Source: Mycobacterium neglectum | Lineage (GTDB): Bacteria > Actinomycetota > Actinomycetes > Mycobacteriales > Mycobacteriaceae | Direction of reading: 5' to 3' | Assembly: GCF_002591975.1 (NCBI RefSeq) | Contig: NZ_NVQE01000004.1 | Location: forward strand, 124,001-188,000 | DNA: 64,000 bases | The notes under the pieces: model-generated | Databases searched by the model: none | Told to the model about the DNA's origin: nothing | The model's input: the letters and a program-made list of their open reading frames with translations, nothing else | Part shown: one piece after another, positions 1-8,496 of the stretch | Position numbering within the stretch: the stretch's first letter is position 1 | Layout: each line of letters begins with the position of its first letter | Program-made: the position numbers and the translations under genes

Positions 1-55
1 CATCCTGCGCACCCTGGCCGACCTCGATCTGCAGCCTGACCGCCAGTCGCGCTAG
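1..55 (+). CDS. C-terminal end of an unidentified protein (partial)
   Basis: An open frame enters from the left edge and stops at a TAG at 53-55, encoding the last 17 residues ILRTLADLDLQPDRQSR. The stop overlaps the stop of the convergent HhH-GPD gene, a typical tail-to-tail junction. Too little is present to assign a family, and it could be a chance open frame. Confidence 0.4.
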   Translation, partial: ILRTLADLDLQPDRQSR

Positions 56-630
56 CTCTTCGCCGCCTTGGCGGCCGCTTTGGCCTGCTTCTTGTAGGAG
101 CGGACCTTCTCCAGCGAGCCGGGATCGACCACGTCGGCGACCGATAGGAACGACCCCGCCTTCCCGTAATCGCCCGCGGCCTTGCGCCACCCGTCGGGCG
201 TCACGCCGTACTGCTTGCCCAGCAACGCCAGAAAGATCTTCGCCTTCTGCTCGCCGAAGCCTGGCAACGCCTTGATCCGGCGCAGCACCTCGGCCCCGTC
301 CGGGTCCCCCGACGTCCACAGCGCCGATGCGTCACCGCCGTAGTCGTCGACGATGAGCTGCGCCAGCGCCTGCACCCGCTTGGCCATTGAGCCTGGGAAG
401 CGATGTATCGCAGGGGTTTTCGAACACAGTGCCACGAACTTCTCGGGGTCGTAATCGGCGATCTCGCGGGCGTCCACCCCGCCGATGCGATCAGCGATCT
501 TCTTCGGCCCCGCGAACGCCGCCTCCATCGGGTACTGCTGATCGAGAAGCATGCCCACCAGCAACGCGAATGGATTCGACTCCAACAGCTCGTCGGCCGC
601 GGGATCTTGAACTAGCTGCAGTTTCGCCAC
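52..630 (-). CDS. HhH-GPD family base-excision-type protein, mycobacterial type
   Basis: 192 aa protein starting at GTG. The helix-hairpin-helix motif LPGFGEQKA lies at about residues 122-130, as in endonuclease III/AlkA-type glycosylases, followed by a Lys/Ala-rich tail. The N-terminus (MAKLQLVQDPAADELL) matches the small HhH-GPD family I recall in all mycobacteria (TIGR03252-like, Rv1156). The catalytic Asp normally about 18 residues after the hairpin is not obvious, and no iron-sulfur Cys cluster is present, so activity on damaged bases is inferred only from the fold. The start is supported by a TANNNT box 6 bases upstream of the GTG, suggesting a leaderless transcript. Confidence 0.85.
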   Translation of the reverse strand: MAKLQLVQDPAADELLESNPFALLVGMLLDQQYPMEAAFAGPKKIADRIGGVDAREIADYDPEKFVALCSKTPAIHRFPGSMAKRVQALAQLIVDDYGGDASALWTSGDPDGAEVLRRIKALPGFGEQKAKIFLALLGKQYGVTPDGWRKAAGDYGKAGSFLSVADVVDPGSLEKVRSYKKQAKAAAKAAKS

Positions 631-636
631 CTCGCC

Positions 637-642
637 AGTTTA
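637..642 (-). promoter_or_regulatory. Candidate -10 box for leaderless HhH-GPD transcript
   Basis: On the minus strand TAAACT is followed by six bases and then the GTG start at 628-630. This matches TANNNT placed 6-7 bases before a start codon that doubles as transcription start, common in mycobacteria. No strong -35 was seen. Confidence 0.45.
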
Positions 643-668
643 AATTGACATCGACCTGGTGAGGTGAG

Positions 669-1889
669 ATGTCCGGCGAGCTCGCGATAATCCTGGCGGC
701 GGTGCTGCTCATCGCCGCCGTTGCCGCCGCGGTCGTCACGGTGCGCACCCGCCGGGTCGTCGCCACCCCCACGGAACGGGCCGTCCACACCGCGCTACAC
801 ACCGCCTCATTGGCCGCACGCGCCCTGCGTCAGGGCCTGGACACCGACTCCGCCGACACCGCCGCCCCGTTCCTGCGCGGGCTCACCGGTACCGAAGGCG
901 TGGCCGTCTTCGCCGCCGACGGGCACCTGCTGGCACAGGATCCTTCCGACGACACGTTGTGGACGCCCGACGTGCACGACGCGTGTGAACGCTCGGCCGG
1001 CGAGTCGATCTCCGGAGGACGACGGGTGTTGACCCATGCCCGTAGCTCGACGGTCGTCGCGCAGCCACTGCTCACCGAGGGTGGCGACGCACTGGGCGTC
1101 CTGGTCGTCGTGACCACCCGCTCCCCCGCGCCCGGCCTACTCGGCGCAGTCGGTGAGGTCGCGCGATATGCGACGAGTCAGATCGAGCTCGCCGAACTCG
1201 ACGCGTCGCGAGCCCGTCTCGACCGAGCCGAGGTATTGGCGCTGCGGGCCCAGATCAGCCCGCACTTCATCTACAACGCACTCAACACGATCGCGTCGTT
1301 CGTACGCACCGACCCTGACCGTGCCCGCGAGCTCATCCTCGAATTCGCCGACTTCACCCGCTACTCGTTTCGCGCCGCCGGGCAGTACACGACGCTGGCT
1401 GACGAACTTCGCAACATCGACCGCTATCTCACCCTGGAGCGCGCGCGATTCGGTGACGCGCTGAAGGTCAGGCTCCAGGTCGCGCCGGAGGTGCTCAACG
1501 TCGTCGTGCCGTTCCTGGCGCTGCAACCCCTCATCGAGAACGCGGTCCGGCACGGCTTTTCGGGACAGGGGGGTGGCGAGATCGAGATCATCGCCCGCGA
1601 CGAGGGCTCGGACTGCATCATCACGGTCGAGGACGACGGGGTCGGCATGGACCCCGACACCTTGCGCACCGGACACGGTGACGCGCTGTCCGACGACAAG
1701 GACGACACCGTCGACACGGTCGACACGGTCGACAAGAAGGATTCCGCGCACGTCGGGCTGACCAATGTCGATCACCGGCTGCGCGCGGCGTTCGGCAACG
1801 ACTACGGTCTGGTGGTCGAAACGGCGATCGGCGCAGGCACAAAGGTCGTGATGCGAGTACCTAAATTCCGCGCGGGAGTGCGGGCATGA
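669..1889 (+). CDS. LytS/YpdA-type sensor histidine kinase
   Basis: 406 aa. One N-terminal membrane segment (about residues 5-24) is followed by a GAF-like sensing region (about 40-170). The His_kinase motif has the phospho-acceptor His199 in QISPHFIYNALNT. The ATPase domain shows an N-box PLIENAVRHG (about 287-296) and a G-box DDGVGMD (322-328). Unlike classic LytS it lacks the multi-span 5TM module, so the signal is probably cytoplasmic or membrane-proximal. It overlaps the response regulator by 4 bases, and both precede carboxylate symporter genes, which suggests that it senses a carboxylate such as acetate or pyruvate (inference). The ATP-lid holds an Asp-Thr-Val repeat. A purine-rich ribosome site (GGTGAGGTGAG) precedes the ATG. 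Confidence 0.9.
   Translation: MSGELAIILAAVLLIAAVAAAVVTVRTRRVVATPTERAVHTALHTASLAARALRQGLDTDSADTAAPFLRGLTGTEGVAVFAADGHLLAQDPSDDTLWTPDVHDACERSAGESISGGRRVLTHARSSTVVAQPLLTEGGDALGVLVVVTTRSPAPGLLGAVGEVARYATSQIELAELDASRARLDRAEVLALRAQISPHFIYNALNTIASFVRTDPDRARELILEFADFTRYSFRAAGQYTTLADELRNIDRYLTLERARFGDALKVRLQVAPEVLNVVVPFLALQPLIENAVRHGFSGQGGGEIEIIARDEGSDCIITVEDDGVGMDPDTLRTGHGDALSDDKDDTVDTVDTVDKKDSAHVGLTNVDHRLRAAFGNDYGLVVETAIGAGTKVVMRVPKFRAGVRA
1704..1730 (+). repeat. In-frame 9-bp tandem repeat in histidine kinase lid
   Basis: Three tandem copies of a 9-mer (GACACCGTC, then GACACGGTC twice) encode repeated Asp-Thr-Val between the G1 and G2 boxes of the kinase ATP-lid. The length is a multiple of three, so copy-number changes would keep the frame. 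Confidence 0.8.
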
Positions 1890-2644
1890 GCAAGGTGTTG
1901 ACGGTGCTCGCGGTCGACGACGAGGCGCCCGCGCTGGACGAGCTGGCCTACCTCCTCTCCCGGCACGGCGACATCGGCAAGGTGCTGCGCGCCGGTGACG
2001 CCACGTCGGCGCTGCGCGAACTCAACGGCCGGCCCATCGATGCGATCTTCCTCGACATCAACATGCCCGGGCTGTCCGGCATCGAACTCGCCGGCGTGCT
2101 CGCCAACTTCTCGAACCGGCCCGCCATCGTGTTCGTGACGGCCCACGACGACAAAGCGGTGGCGGCTTTCGACGTCGGCGCACTGGATTATCTGCTCAAA
2201 CCGATCCGCCAGGACCGTCTGGACGAGGCGGTACGACGGGTGCTGGCGGCGACGATCGAACCCAGCCAGGCCGACGACGACGTGATCCCAGCCGAACTCG
2301 GCGGCGTCACCCACCTGGTGCCGCGGGACACCATCGGGTGGGTGGAGGCCGAGGGCGACTATGCCCGGCTGCACTCCTCGTCGGGATCGCACCTGGTGCG
2401 CATCCCGTTGAGTACCCTCGAAAGTCGTTGGCGTGACAAGGGTTTCCACCGGGTGCATCGGTCTTATCTGGTGGCGCTGCGACAGGTCACCGGGCTCCGG
2501 AACAGCGATTCAGGGGTGCTGGTGCGCCTGCGCGCCAACGGCGCTTCACCCGCGGTCGAACTGCCCGTCAGCCGACGCCAGGCCCGCGAACTGCGCGACC
2601 GCGTTGTCCGCGACCCGATGCGGAACCTGAAACCCGATGACTAG
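1886..2644 (+). CDS. LytTR-family response regulator
   Basis: 252 aa. The N-terminal receiver domain has the acidic pair DD at 11-12, phospho-acceptor Asp57 (IFLDINMPG) and the conserved Lys in DYLLKPI. The C-terminal LytTR DNA-binding domain spans roughly residues 140-245 and contains the family hallmarks HRVHRSYLV and LPVSRR. It is the partner of the upstream kinase (ATGA overlap) and overlaps the next small membrane-protein gene by 8 bases. LytTR proteins bind paired direct repeats two helical turns apart; a candidate is at 4757-4786. The likely role is inducing the two symporters encoded next. Confidence 0.92.
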   Translation: MSKVLTVLAVDDEAPALDELAYLLSRHGDIGKVLRAGDATSALRELNGRPIDAIFLDINMPGLSGIELAGVLANFSNRPAIVFVTAHDDKAVAAFDVGALDYLLKPIRQDRLDEAVRRVLAATIEPSQADDDVIPAELGGVTHLVPRDTIGWVEAEGDYARLHSSSGSHLVRIPLSTLESRWRDKGFHRVHRSYLVALRQVTGLRNSDSGVLVRLRANGASPAVELPVSRRQARELRDRVVRDPMRNLKPDD

Positions 2645-3011
2645 CAACGAAAGACCTCAACGCCAACGCGTCGTGCTGTCCCAGCGGCGCGGTGCCCGTA
2701 TGGTGCGAACCCGGATCGAGGTACAGGAACAGACCCTCGTCGGCGACGCGTTGGTGCGCGGTCTGATGCGCGCCCAGTTGGGACTGGCATTGCGTCTGGC
2801 CACCGTCGTGGTGTGTGCCGTTGTGGCGATTCCCTTGCTGAACGCGGCGTTTCCGGATCTCGCCGCCATCACCGTCGCCGGCATCCGGCTCAATTGGCTT
2901 GTCCTCGCCGTGCTGGTCTATCCCTTCTTCTACGGTGTCGGACGGCTGTACGTGCGATTGGCCGAGCAGGCGGAGCGCGACTTCGTCGGCGTCGTCGACA
3001 GCGAACCATGA
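2637..3011 (+). CDS. Small two-span membrane protein, symporter partner
   Basis: 124 aa with a basic N-terminus (about 50 residues) followed by two hydrophobic helices (about residues 52-70 and 84-104) and an acidic tail. It sits exactly where a DUF485-type subunit sits in other symporter operons, and like the DUF485 gene at 4897 it overlaps the symporter start by ATGA. Sequence similarity to DUF485 is weak by eye, so assignment as an analogous partner is inferred from topology and position. It overlaps the response regulator stop, so it is translationally coupled to the two-component system. Confidence 0.75.
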   Translation: MTSNERPQRQRVVLSQRRGARMVRTRIEVQEQTLVGDALVRGLMRAQLGLALRLATVVVCAVVAIPLLNAAFPDLAAITVAGIRLNWLVLAVLVYPFFYGVGRLYVRLAEQAERDFVGVVDSEP

Positions 3012-4747
3012 CCGGGTCACCGTTGACCGCGGCCGCGCTGCTGCTGGCGGTGGTCTCCACCGTCGCGATCGGCGTGTACGGAGTTCGGTTTTCCCGCACC
3101 ACCTCCGACTTCCTCGTCGCCTCACGAACCGTGGGTCCGCAATGGAACGCCGCCGCGATCTCCGGTGAATACCTCTCGGCCGCATCGTTCCTCGGTGTCG
3201 CCGGCTTGATCGCCAAGTACGGTGCCGACGCGTTGTGGTATCCGGTCGGCTTCACCGCGGGGTATCTCGGACTGCTGCTGTTCGTCGCTGCGCCGCTTCG
3301 CCGCTCAGGGGCCTACACGGTTCCGGACTTCGCCGAGTTCCGACTGGGTTCGGCACGCCTGCGCAAGGTCGCCATGATCGTCGTCGTGGTGGTGTGCATC
3401 TACTACCTGGTGCCGCAATACCAGGGCGCCGGACTCGCACTGAAAGCCCTTCTGGGTCTTCCGGTTTGGGTGGGTCCACTGGTGGTCGGCGTCATCGTCA
3501 TCTCGAACGTGGTGGCGGGCGGTATGCGGTCGATCACGTTCGTCCAGGCGTTCCAGTACTGGTTGAAGCTGACCGCGATCGCGATACCCGCACTGGCGCT
3601 GCTGGGCCTGTTCGTCACCGACCGCGGCGACCTCGGTGGCCCACTACCCCCGATAGTCACCGCGGACACCACGGTCGCGATCGAAACCGATGTGGTGGTG
3701 CGGGTCGCCAACCCCGCGGGCATCACGGTGACGGGCTTGCTAGACGGCACACCCGTTGATGCCCAGCAGATCCCGGTGCCCGGCGACCACACCCTGGATG
3801 CGGGCACGACACTGATTCTTGCGGCAGGCGCGGCGACACCTGTGGTGGCGGGCACGCCCAGCAGCGGCGCCGAGTGGATCGCGTCTGGCGGCGGTCTCGG
3901 CGGCGACCATCCGCTCTATCAGGTGTTGTCGATCATCGTCGCAACGTTCCTGGGCACCATGGGGTTACCGCACGTGCTCGTGCGGTTCTACACCAACCCC
4001 GACGGCCGCGCGGCCAGGCACACAGCGCTGGCCGTCATCGCCCTGCTGTCGCTGTTCTATCTGTTCCCGACGCTGCTGGGCGTTTTCTCCCGCCTCTACG
4101 TTCCGCGGGTCCTGATCACCGGGAACGCCGACGCCGCGGTCCTTCTCGCGCCGTCGAGCGCCATCGGCGGGGCGGCTGGGCAGTTGCTCGCCGCGCTCGT
4201 CGCCGCCGGGGCCATCGCGGCGTTCCTGGCGACGTCGTCGGGTCTGTTGGTCAGCATCGCGGGTGCGTTGGCGACCGACGTGATGCGCGGCCGCGTGCGC
4301 GACTTCCGGGTGGCGGCGGTGGTTGGCGGGCTGATCCCGATCCCGCTGTCGCTGGCCACCACCGGCGAGCTGGAGTTGTCACGCAGCGTCGGACTGGCCT
4401 TTGCCGTCGCCGCGTCGACGCTGTGCCCGTTGCTTGTGCTCGGCATCTGGTGGCGAGGGCTGACCGCATGGGGCGCTGCCTGTGGACTGGTGGTCGGTGG
4501 CGTGCTGTCGGGCACCGCTGTGACGGTGGCGGTGGCAGGCGGGATCGACGATGAAGTGCTTGGCGGCTGGCCGGCGGTGATGATCGGCTACCCCGCGGCG
4601 ATCACCGTTCCGCTGGCGTTCGCGACGATGATTCTCGTCAGCCGCCTCACGCGGACCGCAGCGCCCGCCGACGTCGCGCAGATCTTCGCCCGCATGCACG
4701 TGCCGGAACGGCTGGGCATGGGCGTCGAGCGCGTGCCCAGGGGCTAG
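3008..4747 (+). CDS. Sodium:solute symporter (ActP-like), with enlarged loop
   Basis: 579 aa from the ATG at 3008, which overlaps the previous stop (ATGA). The solute:sodium symporter family signature SGEYLSAASFLGVAG lies near residue 55, and the second conserved block GTMGLPHVLVRFYTNP near residue 315. About 13 membrane helices are visible. It probably imports a short-chain mono-carboxylate (acetate, pyruvate or propionate) with a cation. Unusual is a roughly 95-residue, Thr/Val/Asp-rich polar insertion (about residues 203-298) between two helices, absent from the paralogue at 5232 and possibly a small beta-rich extracytoplasmic domain. Confidence 0.9.
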   Translation: MTGSPLTAAALLLAVVSTVAIGVYGVRFSRTTSDFLVASRTVGPQWNAAAISGEYLSAASFLGVAGLIAKYGADALWYPVGFTAGYLGLLLFVAAPLRRSGAYTVPDFAEFRLGSARLRKVAMIVVVVVCIYYLVPQYQGAGLALKALLGLPVWVGPLVVGVIVISNVVAGGMRSITFVQAFQYWLKLTAIAIPALALLGLFVTDRGDLGGPLPPIVTADTTVAIETDVVVRVANPAGITVTGLLDGTPVDAQQIPVPGDHTLDAGTTLILAAGAATPVVAGTPSSGAEWIASGGGLGGDHPLYQVLSIIVATFLGTMGLPHVLVRFYTNPDGRAARHTALAVIALLSLFYLFPTLLGVFSRLYVPRVLITGNADAAVLLAPSSAIGGAAGQLLAALVAAGAIAAFLATSSGLLVSIAGALATDVMRGRVRDFRVAAVVGGLIPIPLSLATTGELELSRSVGLAFAVAASTLCPLLVLGIWWRGLTAWGAACGLVVGGVLSGTAVTVAVAGGIDDEVLGGWPAVMIGYPAAITVPLAFATMILVSRLTRTAAPADVAQIFARMHVPERLGMGVERVPRG

Positions 4748-4756
4748 ATCCCTCCA

Positions 4757-4786
4757 CCGTTCGTCGTCAGCGATCGACCGCTCACC
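4757..4786 (+). promoter_or_regulatory. Candidate LytTR-regulator direct repeat
   Basis: CCGTTCGTC (4757-4765) and CCGCTCACC (4778-4786) are imperfect direct repeats (6 of 9 identical) whose starts are 21 bases apart, two helical turns, the spacing used by LytTR regulators. The first copy equals the AlgR core as I recall it. It lies between the regulator operon and the second symporter operon. Confidence 0.35.
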
Positions 4787-4832
4787 GCATCACCTGCGGG
4801 TTTCGCCGTGTTGACTCCGCAAGGGGTGGGTA

Positions 4833-4848
4833 TGTGACCTGCATCTCA
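4833..4848. promoter_or_regulatory. CRP-like cAMP receptor binding site
   Basis: TGTGACCTGCATCTCA fits TGTGA-N6-TCACA with one mismatch. It is 49 bases before the DUF485 start codon. cAMP-CRP control of acetate permease operons is known in other bacteria (acs-yjcH-actP of E. coli; GlxR in corynebacteria), so control of this operon by mycobacterial Crp is a reasonable inference. Confidence 0.5.
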
Positions 4849-4896
4849 TCTAGTTTCACCAGTTGAGCCGGTTCACATTCGACGCCTAGGGAGCAC

Positions 4897-5235
4897 ATGA
4901 TGCCGCCAACAGAAACCGCAGTCAGCGGTCAGGAGTACATGGCCGTCCAGGCCAGCCCGGAATTCCAGGAGCTACGAAGCCGATTGCGCCGCTTCGTGTT
5001 CCCGATGAGCGCACTGTTTTTGGTTTGGTACACGGTTTACGTGCTCCTCGGCGCGTTCGCACACGAATTCATGGCCACCAAGGTGTGGGGCAACATCAAC
5101 GTCGGCATCATCGTCGGCCTCGGACAGTTCGTGTCGACCTTCGTCATCACCGCGATCTACGTCCGCTTCGCCAACCGCGAACTCGACCCGCGCGCCATGG
5201 CGATCCGCGACAAGCTCGAAGGCGGCGCAGCATGA
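4897..5235 (+). CDS. DUF485 small membrane subunit (YjcH-like)
   Basis: 112 aa. The region FQELRSRLRRFVFPMSALFL leads into two membrane helices (about residues 33-53 and 66-88), ending in the DUF485-typical segment YVRFANRELDP. DUF485 proteins accompany acetate/carboxylate symporters (YjcH with ActP in E. coli). The gene overlaps the following actP by ATGA at 5232-5235. Two adjacent Met codons begin the frame; the purine-rich AGGGAG upstream supports the ATG at 4897. Confidence 0.92.
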   Translation: MMPPTETAVSGQEYMAVQASPEFQELRSRLRRFVFPMSALFLVWYTVYVLLGAFAHEFMATKVWGNINVGIIVGLGQFVSTFVITAIYVRFANRELDPRAMAIRDKLEGGAA

Positions 5236-6878
5236 ACCACGACACCCTGACCATCCTCGCCGCCGACGGCACCACGGTCGGCAGTCCCGTCGCCAACATC
5301 GGCATCTTTGGTCTCTTCGTAGCGATCACACTCTTCATCGTGATCCGTGCCAGCAAGAAGAACGCCACCGCAGCCGAGTTCTTCACCGCGGGAAGGTCTT
5401 TCACCGGGCCGCAGAACGGCATCGCAATCTCCGGTGACTACCTGTCCGCGGCCAGCTTCCTTGGAATCGCAGGCGCCATCGCCGTCTACGGCTACGACGG
5501 CTTCCTCTACTCCATCGGCTTCCTGGTCGCATGGCTGGTGGCCCTGCTACTGGTCGCCGAATTGCTGCGTAACGCAGGCAAATTCACGATGGCCGACGTG
5601 CTGAGCTTCCGGCTCAAGCAGCGACCGGTGCGGATGGCAGCCGCAACCACCACGCTGGCCGTGTGCCTGTTCTACCTGCTGGCGCAGATGGCGGGCGCCG
5701 GCGGCCTCGTCGCCCTGCTGCTCAACATCACCAGCGATATCGGTCAAGCGCTTGTCATTGCCGTCGTCGGTCTGCTGATGATCGCCTACGTGCTGATCGG
5801 TGGCATGAAGGGCACGACCTGGGTGCAGATCATCAAGGCCGTCCTGCTGATCGGCGGCGCGGCCATGATGACGGTCTGGGTGCTGGCCAAGTTCGGGCTG
5901 AACTTCTCCGAGATGCTCGGCGCGGCGCAGACCGCGGTCTCGGGCTCGTCGGATGCGGCGGTGGCCGGCCGTGACGTCCTTGCGCCCGGCGCCCAGTACG
6001 GCGCCTCGCTGACCTCGCAGATCAACTTCATCTCGCTGGCGCTGGCACTGGTGCTCGGCACGGCGGGCCTGCCCCACGTGCTGATGCGCTTCTACACAGT
6101 GCCGACCGCCAAGGAGGCGCGTCGCTCGGTGGTGTGGGCGATCGTGCTCATCGGCGCGTTCTACCTGTTCACCCTCGCACTGGGTTACGGCGCAGCGGCG
6201 CTCGTCGGACCCGATGCGATCCGCGAGGCCCCCGGCGGACAGAATTCCGCAGCGCCGCTGCTGGCCTTCGAACTCGGTGGCGTCGTCTTGCTCGGCATCA
6301 TCTCGGCCGTCGCGTTCGCGACGATCCTCGCGGTGGTCGCCGGCCTCACCATCACGGCCGCAACGTCATTCGCGCACGACATCTACGCGAGCGTGATGAA
6401 GAGCCATCAGGTGAGCGAGAGCGAGCAGGTCCGCGTATCCCGCATCACCGTGGTGGTGATCGGCATCCTGTCCATCGGTCTCGGCATCCTCGCCGCTGAG
6501 CAGAACATCGCGTTCCTCGTCGCGCTGGCGTTCGCGGTGGCCGCCGCGGCCAACCTGCCGACCATCATCTACTCGCTGTACTGGCCGCGGTTCAATACCC
6601 GCGGTGCGCTGTGGAGTATGTACGGCGGTCTGACCTCGACGATCGTGCTGATCATCTTCTCGCCGGCGGTGTCCGGAGCGAAGACCGCAATGCTGCCGAA
6701 CGTCGACTTCGCCTGGTTCCCGCTGGCCAACCCCGGCATCGTGTCGATCCCGCTGGCGTTCATCCTGGGCATCGTCGGCACCCTGAGTTCACCGGATCGC
6801 GGCGACCCGGAGATCAACGCCGAGTTCGAGGTGCGGTGCCTGACCGGCGTGGGTGCCGAGAAGGCCGTCAGCCACTGA
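5232..6878 (+). CDS. actP: Cation/acetate symporter
   Basis: 548 aa from the ATG overlapping the DUF485 stop. The symporter signatures SGDYLSAASFLGIAG and GTAGLPHVLMRFYTVP are present, as is the ATSFAHDIY block typical of ActP/MctC monocarboxylate transporters. About 13 helices; the length matches E. coli ActP (549). It imports acetate and related monocarboxylates with sodium or protons at the inner membrane. It is paralogous to the gene at 3008 but lacks that gene's loop insertion. A strong stem-loop follows the stop. Confidence 0.93.
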   Translation: MNHDTLTILAADGTTVGSPVANIGIFGLFVAITLFIVIRASKKNATAAEFFTAGRSFTGPQNGIAISGDYLSAASFLGIAGAIAVYGYDGFLYSIGFLVAWLVALLLVAELLRNAGKFTMADVLSFRLKQRPVRMAAATTTLAVCLFYLLAQMAGAGGLVALLLNITSDIGQALVIAVVGLLMIAYVLIGGMKGTTWVQIIKAVLLIGGAAMMTVWVLAKFGLNFSEMLGAAQTAVSGSSDAAVAGRDVLAPGAQYGASLTSQINFISLALALVLGTAGLPHVLMRFYTVPTAKEARRSVVWAIVLIGAFYLFTLALGYGAAALVGPDAIREAPGGQNSAAPLLAFELGGVVLLGIISAVAFATILAVVAGLTITAATSFAHDIYASVMKSHQVSESEQVRVSRITVVVIGILSIGLGILAAEQNIAFLVALAFAVAAAANLPTIIYSLYWPRFNTRGALWSMYGGLTSTIVLIIFSPAVSGAKTAMLPNVDFAWFPLANPGIVSIPLAFILGIVGTLSSPDRGDPEINAEFEVRCLTGVGAEKAVSH

Positions 6879-6891
6879 TCTTGACCGCGAT

Positions 6892-6934
6892 TTCGGCGCG
6901 CTAATCGCCCGTCACGGTTGATTAGCGCGCCGAA
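6892..6934. terminator. Bidirectional terminator, 15-bp perfect stem
   Basis: Arms TTCGGCGCGCTAATC (6892-6906) and GATTAGCGCGCCGAA (6920-6934) are perfect reverse complements around a 13-base loop. The stem lies between the convergent actP and DUF5302 genes. There is no T-tract, as is usual for mycobacterial terminators. Confidence 0.75.
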
Positions 6935-6945
6935 TTCGCAACTAA

Positions 6946-7155
6946 CTAGCCGCTCTTGCGCCGGAACTCGCGGCGACTCTCGAGGGGACCATGTCCCTGC
7001 GCCTTGGGCCCCTTCGCTCCGCCGTCTTTATGGGCAGAACCACCCGCTGACTTGGCCTTCTTCCGCTCCAGCGCCTCTTTGAACTTGCGCTTGGTGTCGT
7101 CTTCCGGTGCCCCGTCAGAATCCCGGGTCGCTTCGCTCCTGCCCTCCGCTGCCAT
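6946..7155 (-). CDS. DUF5302 small basic protein
   Basis: 69 aa, highly charged and Lys/Arg-rich with the core DTKRKFKEALERKKAKS, which I recall as the hallmark of the small actinobacterial DUF5302 family. Function unknown; no membrane segment or Cys. The ATG is preceded at 6 bases by a TAGGCT -10 box that sits within the end of the upstream PPOX gene, so it probably has its own leaderless transcript. Confidence 0.8.
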   Translation of the reverse strand: MAAEGRSEATRDSDGAPEDDTKRKFKEALERKKAKSAGGSAHKDGGAKGPKAQGHGPLESRREFRRKSG

Positions 7156-7164
7156 GATCGCAGC

Positions 7165-7620
<456 letters not shown>

Positions 7621-7656
7621 CGTCGGAATCTCCGCGTGAATTGCGACATATCTAGC

Positions 7657-8487
7657 ATGAAGCAGATGATGACGGTCAGTGGAGAAGTCCTCGAAGGCGT
7701 CTCGGCCACCACGCTGTGGACTCTGCACAACCGCGGCACCGAGGCCAAGCGGTCCGACGGGGTGATCCGCGACCCCTGGGCGGTCACGCTGTTCGACGCG
7801 ATCTCCTACGACTACCGCAAGTTCGGTAAACCCAACCAGTCGCACGGACTGCGGGCCGTTGCCTTCGACACCGCCGCGAGCGCCTATCTGACCACGCACC
7901 CCAAGGCGTCGGTGGTCGCCCTGGCCGAGGGCCTGCAGACCAGCTTCTGGCGTCTGGAGCGCGCCGGTGTTGCCGACCAATTGACCTGGTACTCAGTCGA
8001 TCTCCCGCCGGTCATGGCATTGCGGAAACAGCTGCTACCCGCCGACGATCGTGTCGTGCCGCTGGCCCAGTCGGCGCTGGACCTGAGCTGGACGGACCGC
8101 GTCGACGACTCGAACGGCGTGTTCATCACCGCCGAAGGGCTGCTGATGTATCTCGAACGCGATGACGCGCTCGGCCTGATCCGCGACTGCGCGGCCCGGT
8201 TCCCCGGCGGGCAGATGATGTTCGACTCGATCCCGGAGTGGCTCAGCAAGCGCACCCTGAAGGGCCTGAAGCTCTCCGACCGCTATATCGCCCCGCCGAT
8301 GCCGTTCTCCCTGTCCCCCGACGACGCCGTCGCGCTGGCCGGTCGCATTCCCGGCGTCCGTGCCGCGCATGACCGGGCACAACCCGCAGGGCGGGGCCTC
8401 CTATGGAAGATGGCGGCCTGGCAACCGCTGGATCGCATCGGCTTCTACCGGCGCAATCGCCCGAGCTACACGCTGCTGCAGTTCTAG
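7657..8487 (+). CDS. LCM-type class I SAM-dependent methyltransferase
   Basis: 276 aa from ATG 7657 (later ATGs at 7666 and 7669 are also possible). It has features of the leucine carboxyl methyltransferase-like family abundant in mycobacteria: ALAEGLQTSFWRLERAG with the SAM-binding acidic/glycine patch, SVDLPPVMALRKQLLP, and ITAEGLLMYLERDDAL. Such enzymes methylate hydroxyl or carboxyl groups of small molecules or lipids; the substrate here is unknown. It is followed after 9 bases by a DUF1697 gene and then a clear paralogue at 9033. From memory one of the two should be the orthologue of Rv1153c (omt). Confidence 0.85.
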   Translation: MKQMMTVSGEVLEGVSATTLWTLHNRGTEAKRSDGVIRDPWAVTLFDAISYDYRKFGKPNQSHGLRAVAFDTAASAYLTTHPKASVVALAEGLQTSFWRLERAGVADQLTWYSVDLPPVMALRKQLLPADDRVVPLAQSALDLSWTDRVDDSNGVFITAEGLLMYLERDDALGLIRDCAARFPGGQMMFDSIPEWLSKRTLKGLKLSDRYIAPPMPFSLSPDDAVALAGRIPGVRAAHDRAQPAGRGLLWKMAAWQPLDRIGFYRRNRPSYTLLQF

Positions 8488-8496
8488 GCTCGCCCC

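Noticed and set aside
1137..1775. Long minus-strand frame opposite the histidine kinase
   Set aside because: Shadow of the real gene: no family motif and it lies wholly over the conserved kinase core on the other strand.
3008..4747. Proline or glucose symporter
   Set aside because: The signatures and the small partner plus LytS/LytTR context fit monocarboxylate symporters better.
6892..6934. Attachment site or IS end
   Set aside because: The perfect 15-bp inverted repeat lies between convergent stops with no transposase or target duplication; a terminator explains it.
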